Part shown: one piece after another, positions 18,036-26,769 of the stretch
How the letters are laid out: each line of letters opens with the position of its first letter
How positions within the stretch are numbered: the first letter of the stretch is position 1
Assembly: GCF_011947225.1 (NCBI RefSeq)
Contig: NZ_JAATVW010000006.1
Span: 62,001 to 126,000 of the forward strand
Length of the DNA: 64,000 nt
Source: Planosporangium flavigriseum
Lineage (GTDB): Bacteria > Actinomycetota > Actinomycetes > Mycobacteriales > Micromonosporaceae
Direction of reading: 5' to 3'
Notes under the pieces: model-generated
Databases searched by the model: none
Seen by the model: the letters and a program-made list of their open reading frames with translations, nothing else
What the model was told of the DNA's origin: nothing
Position numbers and translations under genes: made by a program

Positions 18036-19250
18036 TCGCACCGCGCTGCGGCGCGCCGGGTGGGCGCACCGGGCCGTGGTAGGCGAGTGGGTCGGCGCGC
18101 GCAGGCGTACCCGGAACGTGGCGCCGGACCCGGGAGCGGTCTTCACGCCGACCGTGCCACCATGGGCGGCGACGACCGCCGCAACGACGGCCAGGCCCAG
18201 GCCGTTGCCGCCGGTGTGGCGGGCCCGCGACGCGTCGGCGCGGTAGAAGCATTCGAAAGCGCGGGCCGCGTGCTCCGGCGCCATCCCCGGGCCGTCGTCG
18301 GCAACCTCCAGCAGTATCGCCGACCCGTCGTCGCGCGTGACGGTGACGGTGACCGGCGTACCCGCCGGGGTGTGCGTCAGCGCGTTGCTCACGAGGTTGG
18401 CGACAACCTGGCGTAGCCGGAGCGGGTCGCCGTTGACGACGCAGGCGCCACTCGTACGCAGCTCGATCCGCCGGTCCGGGGCCACCGCGCGGGCATCGCG
18501 CACCGCGTGCGCGGCGACGGCCGCCACGTCGACCGGCCGGCGGCGGAGCGCTCGCCGCTGGTCGAGCCGCGCCAGCAGCAGGAGGTCCTCGACCAGCAGG
18601 CCCATCCGGTACGACTCGACCTCGATCCGGCGCATGAACCAGGAGACGTCGTACGCGGAGCTGGCGGCGCCCTGCCGGTACAGCTCGGCGAACCCGCGGA
18701 TCGAGGTCAGCGGCGTCCGGAGCTCATGGCTGGCGTCGGCGATGAACCGGCGCATCCGCTGCTCGGACGCGCGGGCCTGCGCCTCGGAGGCTTCGCGGTC
18801 GCGGAACGCGTCCTCGACGCGCGCCAACATCGCATTCAGGGACCGGCTCAGGTGCCCGACCTCGGTCCGCGGGTCGCGCTCGGGTACCCGTTGGCCGAGC
18901 CTGCCCTCCGCCACGGCCGACGCCACGGCCTCGACCTGTCCCAGTGGGCGCAGGCTGGCGCGGACCAGCAGGTACGCCAGGCCGCCGAGCAGTACCAGGA
19001 CGGCGCCGCTCGCCACGGCGTCGATGAGGGCCACGTGCGTGACGATGTCGCGGACGAGGGGACGGTCGAGACGGGCAGTCAGGTACCGGTCGAGCGCCGC
19101 GACCGCGACCGCGCCGGTCGTGACCTGAGCGACGGCGACGAGCGCCAGTACGGCGCCGACCAGGCGGACCCGCAGCGGTACCCGGTCGACCAACGAAGCG
19201 ATCCGGCGGGTGGCCGCGGCGATGCGGGAGCTGACGGTCCGACTGGTCAC
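18027..19250 (-). CDS. HAMP-type sensor histidine kinase
   Basis: This 407-residue kinase has two transmembrane segments (about 28–50 and 76–98) with only a short extracytoplasmic loop between them, a HAMP domain, HisKA with ASHELRTPLTSIRGFAELYRQGA (as in many actinobacterial OmpR-pair kinases) and a complete HATPase (NLVSNALTHTP, ADDGPGMAP, GNGLGLAVV). The short loop suggests it senses membrane state or a partner protein rather than a soluble ligand. No response-regulator gene is adjacent, so it is an orphan kinase. Confidence 0.9.
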   Translation of the reverse strand: MTSRTVSSRIAAATRRIASLVDRVPLRVRLVGAVLALVAVAQVTTGAVAVAALDRYLTARLDRPLVRDIVTHVALIDAVASGAVLVLLGGLAYLLVRASLRPLGQVEAVASAVAEGRLGQRVPERDPRTEVGHLSRSLNAMLARVEDAFRDREASEAQARASEQRMRRFIADASHELRTPLTSIRGFAELYRQGAASSAYDVSWFMRRIEVESYRMGLLVEDLLLLARLDQRRALRRRPVDVAAVAAHAVRDARAVAPDRRIELRTSGACVVNGDPLRLRQVVANLVSNALTHTPAGTPVTVTVTRDDGSAILLEVADDGPGMAPEHAARAFECFYRADASRARHTGGNGLGLAVVAAVVAAHGGTVGVKTAPGSGATFRVRLRAPTHSPTTARCAHPARRSAVRSP

Positions 19251-19327
19251 CTCGCTACTCTGCTCGCGGCGCTGAAGGATCGCCGCTACCGCGCTGTGAG
19301 CTGCCTGGGAATGCGCGCCGGCGGCGG

Positions 19328-20068
19328 TTACCGCGGCCAGCCGGGCGTGGCGAGCAGGTCACCGTTGTCCCGGACGAGGAGCGCCTCGTACCCGGGCAGG
19401 CCGGCGAGCCAGACCACGGCCTGCGGGCCGCGCGCCACGGCGGCGGTGGCGTACACGTCGGCCCATGTCAGTGAGGGCCCGATGACGGTGACCGAGCGCA
19501 GGCCAATGGCCGGCGCGCTGGTGTGCGGGTCGATGATGTGCGCGCCCCGGTGGGCGCCGCCGGAGGTGGCCACCGCGCAGTCGGCGACCTCGATGGCCGT
19601 CAGCAGCCGGTCCGGCCGGCTCGGGTCCTCGATGCCCACCCGCCAGGAGCCGCGCAGCACCATGTCGCCACCGCCGCTCACGTACGCCTCGTGCCCGGCC
19701 AAGCGTGCGGCGGCGCGTTCCAGTCCCCACCCCTTCACCAGGCCGGACGGGTCGAACCGGGTCCCGCCGGAGGGGTCCGGCAGGGTGGCGTCGAAGTAGC
19801 CGTCGGTGCGTTCGCGTGCCTGCGCGCACAGGTCGGTCACGGCGTCGAGGAGCGGATCGGACACCGGCTCGCCGCGGTTCACCGCACTCACGAGGCTGTC
19901 CGGCCGAAATGGACTGAACAGTGCATCGACCAGGCGTAGTTCGGCGAACACCGTGTCGACGGCGTCGGCCACCTCCGCGGAGCCCGCCTGCGGCCCCCGC
20001 ACGTGCACGCTGATCGGCAGTCCCATGATCTGCTCGATGAACGAGCGTCTGGTCAGCGTCGTATCCAT
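19328..20068 (-). CDS. apbE: FAD:protein FMN transferase
   Basis: This 246-residue ApbE-family enzyme moves FMN from FAD onto a threonine of a target protein. Visible motifs are the N-terminal MGLPISVHV, the substrate region RFDPSGLVKGWGLERAA and the C-terminal HIIDPHTSAPA (metal-binding His/Asp) with TWADVYATAA. No signal peptide is evident, so it may act in the cytoplasm or be exported with a partner. It is the third gene of a flavin operon, starting seven bases after the stop of the FMN-binding protein that is its likely target. Confidence 0.92.
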   Translation of the reverse strand: MDTTLTRRSFIEQIMGLPISVHVRGPQAGSAEVADAVDTVFAELRLVDALFSPFRPDSLVSAVNRGEPVSDPLLDAVTDLCAQARERTDGYFDATLPDPSGGTRFDPSGLVKGWGLERAAARLAGHEAYVSGGGDMVLRGSWRVGIEDPSRPDRLLTAIEVADCAVATSGGAHRGAHIIDPHTSAPAIGLRSVTVIGPSLTWADVYATAAVARGPQAVVWLAGLPGYEALLVRDNGDLLATPGWPR

Positions 20069-20075
20069 GAACCGT

Positions 20076-20618
20076 TCAGCCCTTGAAGTGCGCGCTGTCC
20101 AGCGCGGCCTGCAGGGACTCGAGGTAGCCGTCGCTGGTGACCGTCGCGCCGGACACCACGTCGATGGTGGCGCTCTGGGCCGCGAGTACCTCCGAGCGCA
20201 GCTGCGGCACCGCATACGAGTTGATCTCGATGTCGCGGTGGTTCCCGCTCGGCACCTGCAGCGCCGTCACCTCGGTGATCTTGCCGCTGGTGATGTGGAC
20301 CTGTACCTGCACCGGGCCCCAGCGCGTCTGCGCGACCGAGCCGTTGACCACCAGGTTCCCGGTCGACCCGGACGTGGAGCCTGAAGTCGAGCCGGAGCCT
20401 GACGTCGAGCCTGAGGTCGAGCCGGAGCCTGACGTCGAGGCGCTGTTGTCGGGCGGGCCGGCGGCCGCCGAGTCCGAGGTGGACCCGGAGACGATGCCGG
20501 GCGCGCCGGCGCCGGCCGCCGCGGCGGGCGCGGTGGTCCCCATGGTCGAGGTGCGGTAGCTGAACAGGAGGACGACCACGGCCACCGTGGCGACGAACCA
20601 CATCGTGATCCTGCGCAT
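20076..20618 (-). CDS. Secreted FMN-binding-domain protein
   Basis: The 180-residue product has an N-terminal membrane anchor or signal segment (residues 3–20), a linker rich in Ser, Gly and Thr (about 50–90, with GSTSGS repeats) and a C-terminal FMN_bind domain ending in VVSGATVTSDGYLESLQAAL. SGATVTS matches the flavinylation motif whose threonine receives FMN from ApbE. It therefore probably carries covalently bound FMN outside the membrane and accepts electrons from the flavocytochrome encoded just upstream. Confidence 0.9.
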   Translation of the reverse strand: MRRITMWFVATVAVVVLLFSYRTSTMGTTAPAAAAGAGAPGIVSGSTSDSAAAGPPDNSASTSGSGSTSGSTSGSGSTSGSTSGSTGNLVVNGSVAQTRWGPVQVQVHITSGKITEVTALQVPSGNHRDIEINSYAVPQLRSEVLAAQSATIDVVSGATVTSDGYLESLQAALDSAHFKG

Positions 20619-20643
20619 GAGGTGTAGTTCCTTCCGACGTGGG

Positions 20644-22038
20644 TTACCAGGTGAAGCGTTCGAGGTGGATGCGGTCGGCGGGCACGCGGGCCCGGCGGGC
20701 CGCGCCCACCACCGCTTCCATCCAGGGATCCGGCCCGCACACGAACACGTCGTGGTGTGCGATGTCCGGGACGAGATGGCGTAGGCCCGCGGCGTCGTCG
20801 CCCCAGCCGGCCGGCAGCCACGACCCGTCACGGTCCCGCGGCCCGAGCAGGTACCGCACGTGTACGCCGCGGGCCGCCGCCAGGTGCTCCAGTTCACCCC
20901 GGAACACCAGGTCGGCCGCTTCCCGGGCGCGGTAGAGCAGCACCGCGTCGCCGGGCGCGTACGGCAACTCCTCCAGCAGCGCGCGCAGGGGAGTGATCCC
21001 GACCCCGGACGCGATCATCGCGACCCGGCGCGCGGTGCGCCGGTCGGCGGTCAGCCGCCCGTACGGCCCTTCGATCAGCACCTTCGTCCCCGGCCGCAGC
21101 GCCGCGACCTCCCGGCTGTCGTCCCCGAGCGTCTTCACCGTGATCCGCAGCGCGTCGGGCCGGGGAGCGGCCGACAGCGAGTACGGGTGGGCGCGGGTCC
21201 ACCCCGGACCGGTCAGGAACCGCCACTGCAGGAACTGGCCAGCGCGCACCGGTAGCCGGTGCAGGTCGCGGCCGCGCAGGTAGACCGAGTGGACCCCGGG
21301 CGCCTCGCGGACGACCGTGGTGACCTCCAGACGGTGGCGCATCGACCGCCACAGCGGCAGCCCGAGCCGGAACACCAGCACCGCGCCGGCTGCGACACCG
21401 TACGCGGTCCACCAGTACACGGTCGCGACCGGTGAGCTGGTGAAGTCGGCCCCGGTCCACAGCTGGTGCGGCAGTGCCAGGCCCACCCCGAGGTAGGCGT
21501 ACAGGTGCATCAGGTGCCAGGACTCGTAGCGCAGCCGGCGCCGCGCCGCGCGTACCGAGGTGACGACGACCATCACGAGCGCGGCGGTGCCGGCCACCGC
21601 GAGCAGCATCCCCGGGTACGTGGTGACCAGGTCCCACGCCTCGCGTACCACCGACGCGTGGGCCGTGCCGGCGTACCCGACGGTGATGAGCATGATGTGG
21701 GCGAGCATCAGGTTGAACGAGGTGAACCCGACCAGCCGGTGCCAGCGGGCGAGCTGGTCCTGACCGTAGGCGCGCTCGATCCACGGCACCCGCGCCATCA
21801 GCAGCACCTGTACCAGCAGCAGGTCGGCCGAGATCAGGCCGGCCAGGCGCCCGACCGAGGTAGTGGCGGTCCACAAGCCCCCGAGGTCCTGCAGGCCGCG
21901 GCCGCGTACCCACAGCGCCACGACGATCAGCATGCTGAAGGCGGTGACGGCGCCGATGACGTCCGGCCACCAGCCGCGCTTCGGGCGGATCGCCGATCCG
22001 GCGGCCGGCCCGGCCGTCCGGGTCGTGGTCGCTGTCAT
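20644..22038 (-). CDS. Ferric reductase-like flavocytochrome (NAD(P)H oxidoreductase)
   Basis: This 464-residue protein joins a six-helix ferric-reductase-type membrane domain (about 20–225, with haem-ligand histidines in ARWHRLVGFTSFNLMLAH and SWHLMHLYAYLGVGLALPH) to a ferredoxin–NADP reductase-like module (HPYSLSAAP for FAD, ASGVGITPLRALL and FVCGPDPWME for NAD(P)H). It should move electrons from cytoplasmic NAD(P)H across the membrane. The ATG has GGAGGTGCG before it. It heads an operon with the FMN-binding protein and ApbE. The final electron acceptor is unknown. Confidence 0.92.
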   Translation of the reverse strand: MTATTTRTAGPAAGSAIRPKRGWWPDVIGAVTAFSMLIVVALWVRGRGLQDLGGLWTATTSVGRLAGLISADLLLVQVLLMARVPWIERAYGQDQLARWHRLVGFTSFNLMLAHIMLITVGYAGTAHASVVREAWDLVTTYPGMLLAVAGTAALVMVVVTSVRAARRRLRYESWHLMHLYAYLGVGLALPHQLWTGADFTSSPVATVYWWTAYGVAAGAVLVFRLGLPLWRSMRHRLEVTTVVREAPGVHSVYLRGRDLHRLPVRAGQFLQWRFLTGPGWTRAHPYSLSAAPRPDALRITVKTLGDDSREVAALRPGTKVLIEGPYGRLTADRRTARRVAMIASGVGITPLRALLEELPYAPGDAVLLYRAREAADLVFRGELEHLAAARGVHVRYLLGPRDRDGSWLPAGWGDDAAGLRHLVPDIAHHDVFVCGPDPWMEAVVGAARRARVPADRIHLERFTW

Positions 22039-22339
22039 CGCACCTCCAGTTGTTGGCTGCTCAACTGTCGCGGGCGAACCTAAGAAATTCCTGTCGGCAC
22101 CCTGAGAATTCCGTGATCGAGCGGGGTAAGTCGGATCACATGGCCCGTCCCCGCACCTCATGGTCATTCTCGCCGGCGGCGCCGGCGGCCGGCGGCACCG
22201 CCGGCGCCCGGGTGCGGCCGGAAGCCGCGTCCACGTCGTGAACGCGACCGCGCGGACCGGGCCGATGCCGAGTTAAGATGATCGATACCGCGCCACCGGT
22301 CTGGGTGCGGGGTCGGTACTCCTGTGGGGAGCCGTTGCC
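22039..22339. other. Intergenic region with divergent promoters
   Basis: About 300 bases separate the flavin operon from the gene at 22340. I see no gene in it. Both flanking genes are transcribed outwards, so it presumably holds both promoters. Confidence 0.5.
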
Positions 22340-23299
22340 GTGAACTCGCCAGCGAGCCTCGCCGTGCATGCGGGCTTCATTCCCGCCATCGCGGTCACCC
22401 TGTGGCTGGGCCTGCTCGGCGCGGCCAGCGTGGTCCTCCTCGCGTCCGGTGTTCTCGCCTGGTGGCAGCGTAGCCGGGTGACGTGGGCGCCGGTGGCTCC
22501 GGTGACGCCGGTACGCAGCCGCCGGCCCGCATGCGCGGATCTGGTCCGGTTGGCGGCCGAGGTGGAGGCGCTGACCATGCACGCCGTCAGCGCCGGGATG
22601 GCCGCCGCTGAGGCGGAGGCCGCGGTGGCGGCGGCGCGCTCCCGGTGCCGTGCGGCCGAGGCGGCCCGGGAGCGCGCCTGGTACGAGTACGCCACCGCGC
22701 ACCAGGCCTACCTGTCGGCGCTGAGTGCCGAACCCGGCGGCGACGAAGTCTGGCCCGCCGGCGGCGCACACGCCGTCTGGCCGGTCGTGGTCCCGGCGGA
22801 GACTGCGTCCACTGCGGAGGAGGCTTCGGCGACGCCGCTCGACCCGCCCGTACCGCGCCCCCGCCAGGATTCCGAGCTGCGGGACGACGTGGCGCGGGCG
22901 GCGCTCACCACCTACCGGCGCGGGGGTATCTCGGTCGAACAACTGCGCCGGATCCTGCGGCACTCCAGTGGATGGAGCCACCTGCACGCCCGGCACGAGC
23001 GTGAGGTGCTGCTGCGATGCGCGGCCGAGCGCGAGGCGCGCCGCCGGTACGCTACCGCCGCCGCGACGGAGCGCAGCGCGTACCAGGCCGTCGACGTGGC
23101 GACGGTCGCCGCCCGGGCCTGGGCCGACGAAGCCGCCGAGGCGGCCGAGGAGGCGCGGTTGGCGCGGGCCTACGCCAGCGAGTACCTGCGCCGGGCGAGG
23201 ACCAGGCGGCGACTGCGGGGTCTGGCCGGCGGGAGCGGGACACCGGCGCCCGCCCCCGCGCCGGCGCCCGCCCCCGCGCCGGCGCCCGCGGCCGGCTGA
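22340..23299 (+). CDS. Membrane-anchored coiled-coil protein of unknown function
   Basis: The 319-residue protein starts at a GTG with GGGGAG upstream. It has one transmembrane segment (about 14–42), an Ala/Glu/Arg-rich helical region likely to form coiled coils (about 65–125), a Pro/Val spacer, a second helical region (about 165–290) and a Pro-Ala tail of alternating residues. It resembles no enzyme I know. The anchored coiled-coil plan suggests a structural or scaffold role, which is inference only. The tail is encoded by an 18-bp tandem repeat. Confidence 0.65.
   Translation: MNSPASLAVHAGFIPAIAVTLWLGLLGAASVVLLASGVLAWWQRSRVTWAPVAPVTPVRSRRPACADLVRLAAEVEALTMHAVSAGMAAAEAEAAVAAARSRCRAAEAARERAWYEYATAHQAYLSALSAEPGGDEVWPAGGAHAVWPVVVPAETASTAEEASATPLDPPVPRPRQDSELRDDVARAALTTYRRGGISVEQLRRILRHSSGWSHLHARHEREVLLRCAAEREARRRYATAAATERSAYQAVDVATVAARAWADEAAEAAEEARLARAYASEYLRRARTRRRLRGLAGGSGTPAPAPAPAPAPAPAPAAG
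23239..23292 (+). repeat. 18-bp tandem repeat coding a Pro-Ala tail
   Basis: Nearly three copies of an 18-base unit beginning CCGGCGCCCGCCCCC lie at the 3' end of the coiled-coil gene and encode alternating proline and alanine. Confidence 0.75.
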
Positions 23300-23306
23300 C
23301 GCTGGC

Positions 23307-24164
23307 TCACAGCGCCCGACGCGCCGCCAGGTACATGGCCGCCATGTCCTCGTCGCGGTGGCTGCGCTGGGCCACCGTGTCGAGGTGGCTGCGGGCCGCT
23401 TCGACGGCCGCCAGATCGACCCCGGCGGATCGGCCTGCCGCGAGGATGAGGTTCGCATCCTTGCGCGCGCCGTTGACCGGGAAGGACGGCGGGAACTCGC
23501 GGCGCATCATCAGGGCGCCCTTGACGTGGGCGTACTTGAGGTCGAGCGGCCCGCCGCCGATCACCTCCAGGAACGCCGCGCCGTCCAGGCCGAGCGCGTC
23601 GGCGAGGGCGAAGGCGTTCGCGACCCCTTCGGTCGCGGTCAGCACCCACGTGTTGACCACGAGCTTCAGGCGGCTGCCGGTGCCCGCCGGGCCCAGCCAG
23701 AGCGCCTTCGCGGCGATCGGCCGCAGCAGCTGCACGACGCTGTCGCGTACCTCGTCCGGGCCGGACGCGAGCACGGTCAGCTTGCCCTGCTCGGCCGGTT
23801 CCTTGGTACCGACGACGGGCGCGTCCACGTAGCGCAGTTCATAACTGAGCGCCAGCTCGGCGAGACGGTCGGCGCCTTCGAGGCCGACCGTGCTCATCTG
23901 CAGCCACAGGGCGCCGGGGCGCAGCCGGTCGCTCGCGGCCTCCATCGTCGCGGCCACCGCGTCGGCGTCGAAGAGCATCGTCACGATCACGTCGGCGCCG
24001 TCGACCGCCGTCGCCGGGTCGTCGGCCACCTGCGCGCCAGCCTCGGCGAGCGGCTCGGCCTTCGCGCGGGTACGGTTCCACACCCGTACCGTCTCGCCGG
24101 CCTTCAGCCAGTTGCGGGCCATCGCCGAGCCCATGATGCCCGTGCCGAGTACCGCGATTGTCAT
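23307..24164 (-). CDS. NAD(P)-dependent 3-hydroxyisobutyrate dehydrogenase-family oxidoreductase
   Basis: This 285-residue beta-hydroxyacid dehydrogenase has the N-terminal dinucleotide fold VLGTGIMGSAMARNW, the substrate-site segment DAPVVGTKEPAEQG and the catalytic lysine in LKLVVNTW. The usual first Gly-rich catalytic motif reads AQMSTVG-like here (LQMSTVGL). Family members reduce or oxidise glyoxylate, succinic semialdehyde or hydroxyisobutyrate; the substrate cannot be told. ATG 24164 has AAGGAG upstream. Confidence 0.87.
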   Translation of the reverse strand: MTIAVLGTGIMGSAMARNWLKAGETVRVWNRTRAKAEPLAEAGAQVADDPATAVDGADVIVTMLFDADAVAATMEAASDRLRPGALWLQMSTVGLEGADRLAELALSYELRYVDAPVVGTKEPAEQGKLTVLASGPDEVRDSVVQLLRPIAAKALWLGPAGTGSRLKLVVNTWVLTATEGVANAFALADALGLDGAAFLEVIGGGPLDLKYAHVKGALMMRREFPPSFPVNGARKDANLILAAGRSAGVDLAAVEAARSHLDTVAQRSHRDEDMAAMYLAARRAL

Positions 24165-24268
24165 GCTGTGCTCCTTCTGCTGTATCCCGCGCCGCGTACC
24201 CACTCGCGGCCCGATCAACACAACATCTCAAACGCGGTGCGGCCCCGGACATGGGCCCGCGACGCCGC

Positions 24269-24285
24269 CGCCAGTTGAGCTGGCG
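24269..24285 (-). terminator. Weak hairpin after the secreted-repeat gene
   Basis: CGCCAG and CTGGCG can pair across a five-base loop in the gap downstream of the gene at 24350. It is short, so it is only a possible terminator. Confidence 0.3.
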
Positions 24286-24349
24286 ACGACGCCGCGGGGG
24301 TCCGTGGAGCGTCGGTGGTTTTGTGTTGAAGGCCGGCTAGCTGCTCCGC

Positions 24350-25102
24350 CTAGTAGCCGCCACCGCTGCTGCTGCCGCTGTTGCCGCTGTTGCCGCTGGC
24401 CGGCGGCTCGACGGCCTTCGGCGTGCCGGTCGGCAGGCAGGTCAGGTTCTTCTTGCCGTTGGGGCTCACCACGAACCACGTGCCGCCGACGCCCTGGCCG
24501 GTCCACTTACCCGGGGTCTTGTCACCGATGTAGCGGTACAGCGGCCAGCCGCCGAGGGTGACCTGGGTGCCGCCGTCCGGGCGCTGGATCGTGCCGATAA
24601 GCGACGAGTCGACGCCCTCCAGTTGCGGGTTGCCGTCGGTCAGCACCGGGGGCCACACGATCGCGCACTTGTCCTTGCAGTTGGTAGCCGGCGGGTTGGG
24701 GGTGTCCTTGTCGAAGCGGTACAGCACCCACCCCTTGTCGTCGACCACGACCTGGCCCATGCGGGGCAGGCTCTTGGCGGCCAGCGACGTCGTCTTGTTA
24801 CCGACCGCGGTGGCCGGGGCGGCGGCGGGAGCGGCCTGCTCGTTGTTGGCGGCCGCGTTCTCGTTGGCGGCCGCGTTCTCGCCGCCGGCCTGCGGGACGG
24901 CCTGGGCGTTGTCACCGCCGGCGACGCCGGCCGCCTGGTTGTTGTTCGGTGCGGCCAACGGGACCGTCTGGTTCGTGTTGCTCGCGGCGTTGTTGGCGGT
25001 GCTGTTGTGCGGCGCTCCGGCCGCCCGGACGCCCCACCCCGCCAGTGCGAGTGCGGTGAGCACCCCGCAGACGAGGTATGCTGCGCGGCTGGCTCGGATC
25101 AC
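24350..25102 (-). CDS. Secreted protein with paired 'secreted repeat' (COG4315) domain
   Basis: The 250-residue product has an N-terminal signal or anchor segment (residues 6–30), an Asn/Ala/Gln-rich linker (about 35–100) and a COG4315-type region: VVVDDKGWVLYRFDKDTPNPPATNCKDK-like first half and QVTLGGWPLYRYIGDKTPGK second half, with the NPP and WPLY motifs of the family. Function of the family is unknown; related lipoproteins occur in many actinobacteria. GTG 25102 is chosen because GAGGAGGAG lies just upstream. No lipobox cysteine is seen at the N-terminus. Confidence 0.82.
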   Translation of the reverse strand: MIRASRAAYLVCGVLTALALAGWGVRAAGAPHNSTANNAASNTNQTVPLAAPNNNQAAGVAGGDNAQAVPQAGGENAAANENAAANNEQAAPAAAPATAVGNKTTSLAAKSLPRMGQVVVDDKGWVLYRFDKDTPNPPATNCKDKCAIVWPPVLTDGNPQLEGVDSSLIGTIQRPDGGTQVTLGGWPLYRYIGDKTPGKWTGQGVGGTWFVVSPNGKKNLTCLPTGTPKAVEPPASGNSGNSGSSSGGGY

Positions 25103-25287
25103 GTCTCCTCCTCGGTAGCTGACCGGATCGAACTTCATCCCGGAGTACGCGTGGGCCCGGCGGGCGGTTCACGGGTTCCTCAAACTAATTTCAGATGCAC
25201 CTGTGGCCTCGCGAGAGTCGGGCTTGGCAAGCAAGTTACTCACCGGTACCTTGCTGGTCTGCGTACCGAAAGATCGCGGGAGGTCGT

Positions 25288-26769
25288 ATGAGCCCGTTGC
25301 CCTTCACCGACATGTCGGCGTCCGCGCTGGCAGCCGAGATCCGCCAGGGGCGCGCGAGCGCGGCCGAGGTGGTCGAGGCGCACATCGACGTCTTCCGGCA
25401 GGTCAATCCCGGGCTCAACGCCCTCGTCGCGGAGCGCTTCGACGCCGCCCGCGAAGAGGCCCGGCGCGCCGACGCGCGGGTGGCTGTAGCCGCGCCCGAC
25501 GAGCCCCTGCCGCCGCTGCTGGGCGTGCCGTGCACGGTCAAGGAGGCGGTGGCGTTCACCGGGATGCCGAACAGCTCCGGGGTGGTCGCCCGCGGCGGCG
25601 TCCCGGCCACCGCCACCGCCCCGGTCGCCCAGCGCCTGGTCGACGCCGGGGCGATCGTGCTCGGCGTGACGAACACGTCGGAGATGTGCCTGTGGGTGGA
25701 GTCCGAGAACCGCCTCTACGGGCGGACCCGGAACCCCTACAACCCGACGCGGACGGCGGGCGGCTCGTCCGGGGGAGAGGGCGCGGCGGTCGGCAGCGGG
25801 GCCTCGCCGTTCGGCGTCGCGTCGGACATCGGCGGCTCCATCCGGATCCCCTCGTTCTGCTGCGGCGTCTTCGGCCACAAGCCGACCCGTGGGCTGCTGC
25901 CCGCCACCGGGTCGTGGCCCCCGTGCGACGACGGGAACCGCGCGCTGTTCGCGCACGGACCCATCGCCCGCCGCGCCGAGGACCTCATGCCGCTGCTGCG
26001 CATCATGGCCGGCCCCGACGGCGTCGACCCCCTCGCCGCCGAGATGGATCTCGGCGACCCGGCCGACGTGTCCCTGCGCGACCTGCCGGTCCTGCTCATC
26101 GACGAGGCCTGGCCGCTGGCCGCGAGCGTGGACATGCTGTGGGCGCGCGAGCGGGCCGCCGGAGCGCTCGCCGCAGCCGGGGCCCAGGTGCGGCGCCGGC
26201 GCATGCCGGCGCTGCGGCGCGCGGTCGAGTCGTACATCACCACCCTGGCCCGGATGTCCGGCATCGGCGCGCGCGACGTGCTGTTCGCGGCCGGCGCGAA
26301 CGAGGTCCACTGGCGGGCGCTGTTGCGCCGCGGCGGGCCGCACACCGTCGCGACCCGGCTGTTGCTGGTCGCCGAGCGGGCGCAGACGCGGCTGCCGCGC
26401 CGCTGGGCGGAGCGGTTGATCACGACGGGGGAGGCGATCGCCGACGAGCTGCGGAACGCGATCGGCGACGGCGTGCTGCTGGAGCCGACGCTCGCCACCA
26501 CCGCGCCGCGCCACGGCCGTACGGTCGGGCGGCCGTGGTGGCTGGCCCACGTGGTGCCGTTCAACCTGGCCGGGCTGCCGGTCACCCAGACGCCCCTCGG
26601 GCTGGACCCCGAAGGTTTGCCGCTCGGGGTCCAGGTGGTGGCCGGGCACGGTCGCGACCACGTGTCGATCGCGGTCGCTCTCGAACTCGAACGGGTCTTC
26701 GGCGGCTGGACGCCACCGCCGCTGCACGTCGGCGGGCGGCCCGACCGGTTGGTCCGGGTGCTCAGTTAG
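25288..26769 (+). CDS. Amidase signature family hydrolase
   Basis: This 493-residue protein has the full amidase-signature triad: Lys in TVKEAV (near residue 85), cis-Ser in GGSSGGEGA and nucleophile Ser in DIGGSIRIPSFCCG. The arrangement is closest to fatty-acid-amide-hydrolase-like or nonspecific amidases, and no gatB or gatC gene is adjacent, so it is unlikely to be GatA. GGGAGGTCGT precedes the ATG. It converges with and overlaps the APC permease by four bases. Confidence 0.9.
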   Translation: MSPLPFTDMSASALAAEIRQGRASAAEVVEAHIDVFRQVNPGLNALVAERFDAAREEARRADARVAVAAPDEPLPPLLGVPCTVKEAVAFTGMPNSSGVVARGGVPATATAPVAQRLVDAGAIVLGVTNTSEMCLWVESENRLYGRTRNPYNPTRTAGGSSGGEGAAVGSGASPFGVASDIGGSIRIPSFCCGVFGHKPTRGLLPATGSWPPCDDGNRALFAHGPIARRAEDLMPLLRIMAGPDGVDPLAAEMDLGDPADVSLRDLPVLLIDEAWPLAASVDMLWARERAAGALAAAGAQVRRRRMPALRRAVESYITTLARMSGIGARDVLFAAGANEVHWRALLRRGGPHTVATRLLLVAERAQTRLPRRWAERLITTGEAIADELRNAIGDGVLLEPTLATTAPRHGRTVGRPWWLAHVVPFNLAGLPVTQTPLGLDPEGLPLGVQVVAGHGRDHVSIAVALELERVFGGWTPPPLHVGGRPDRLVRVLS

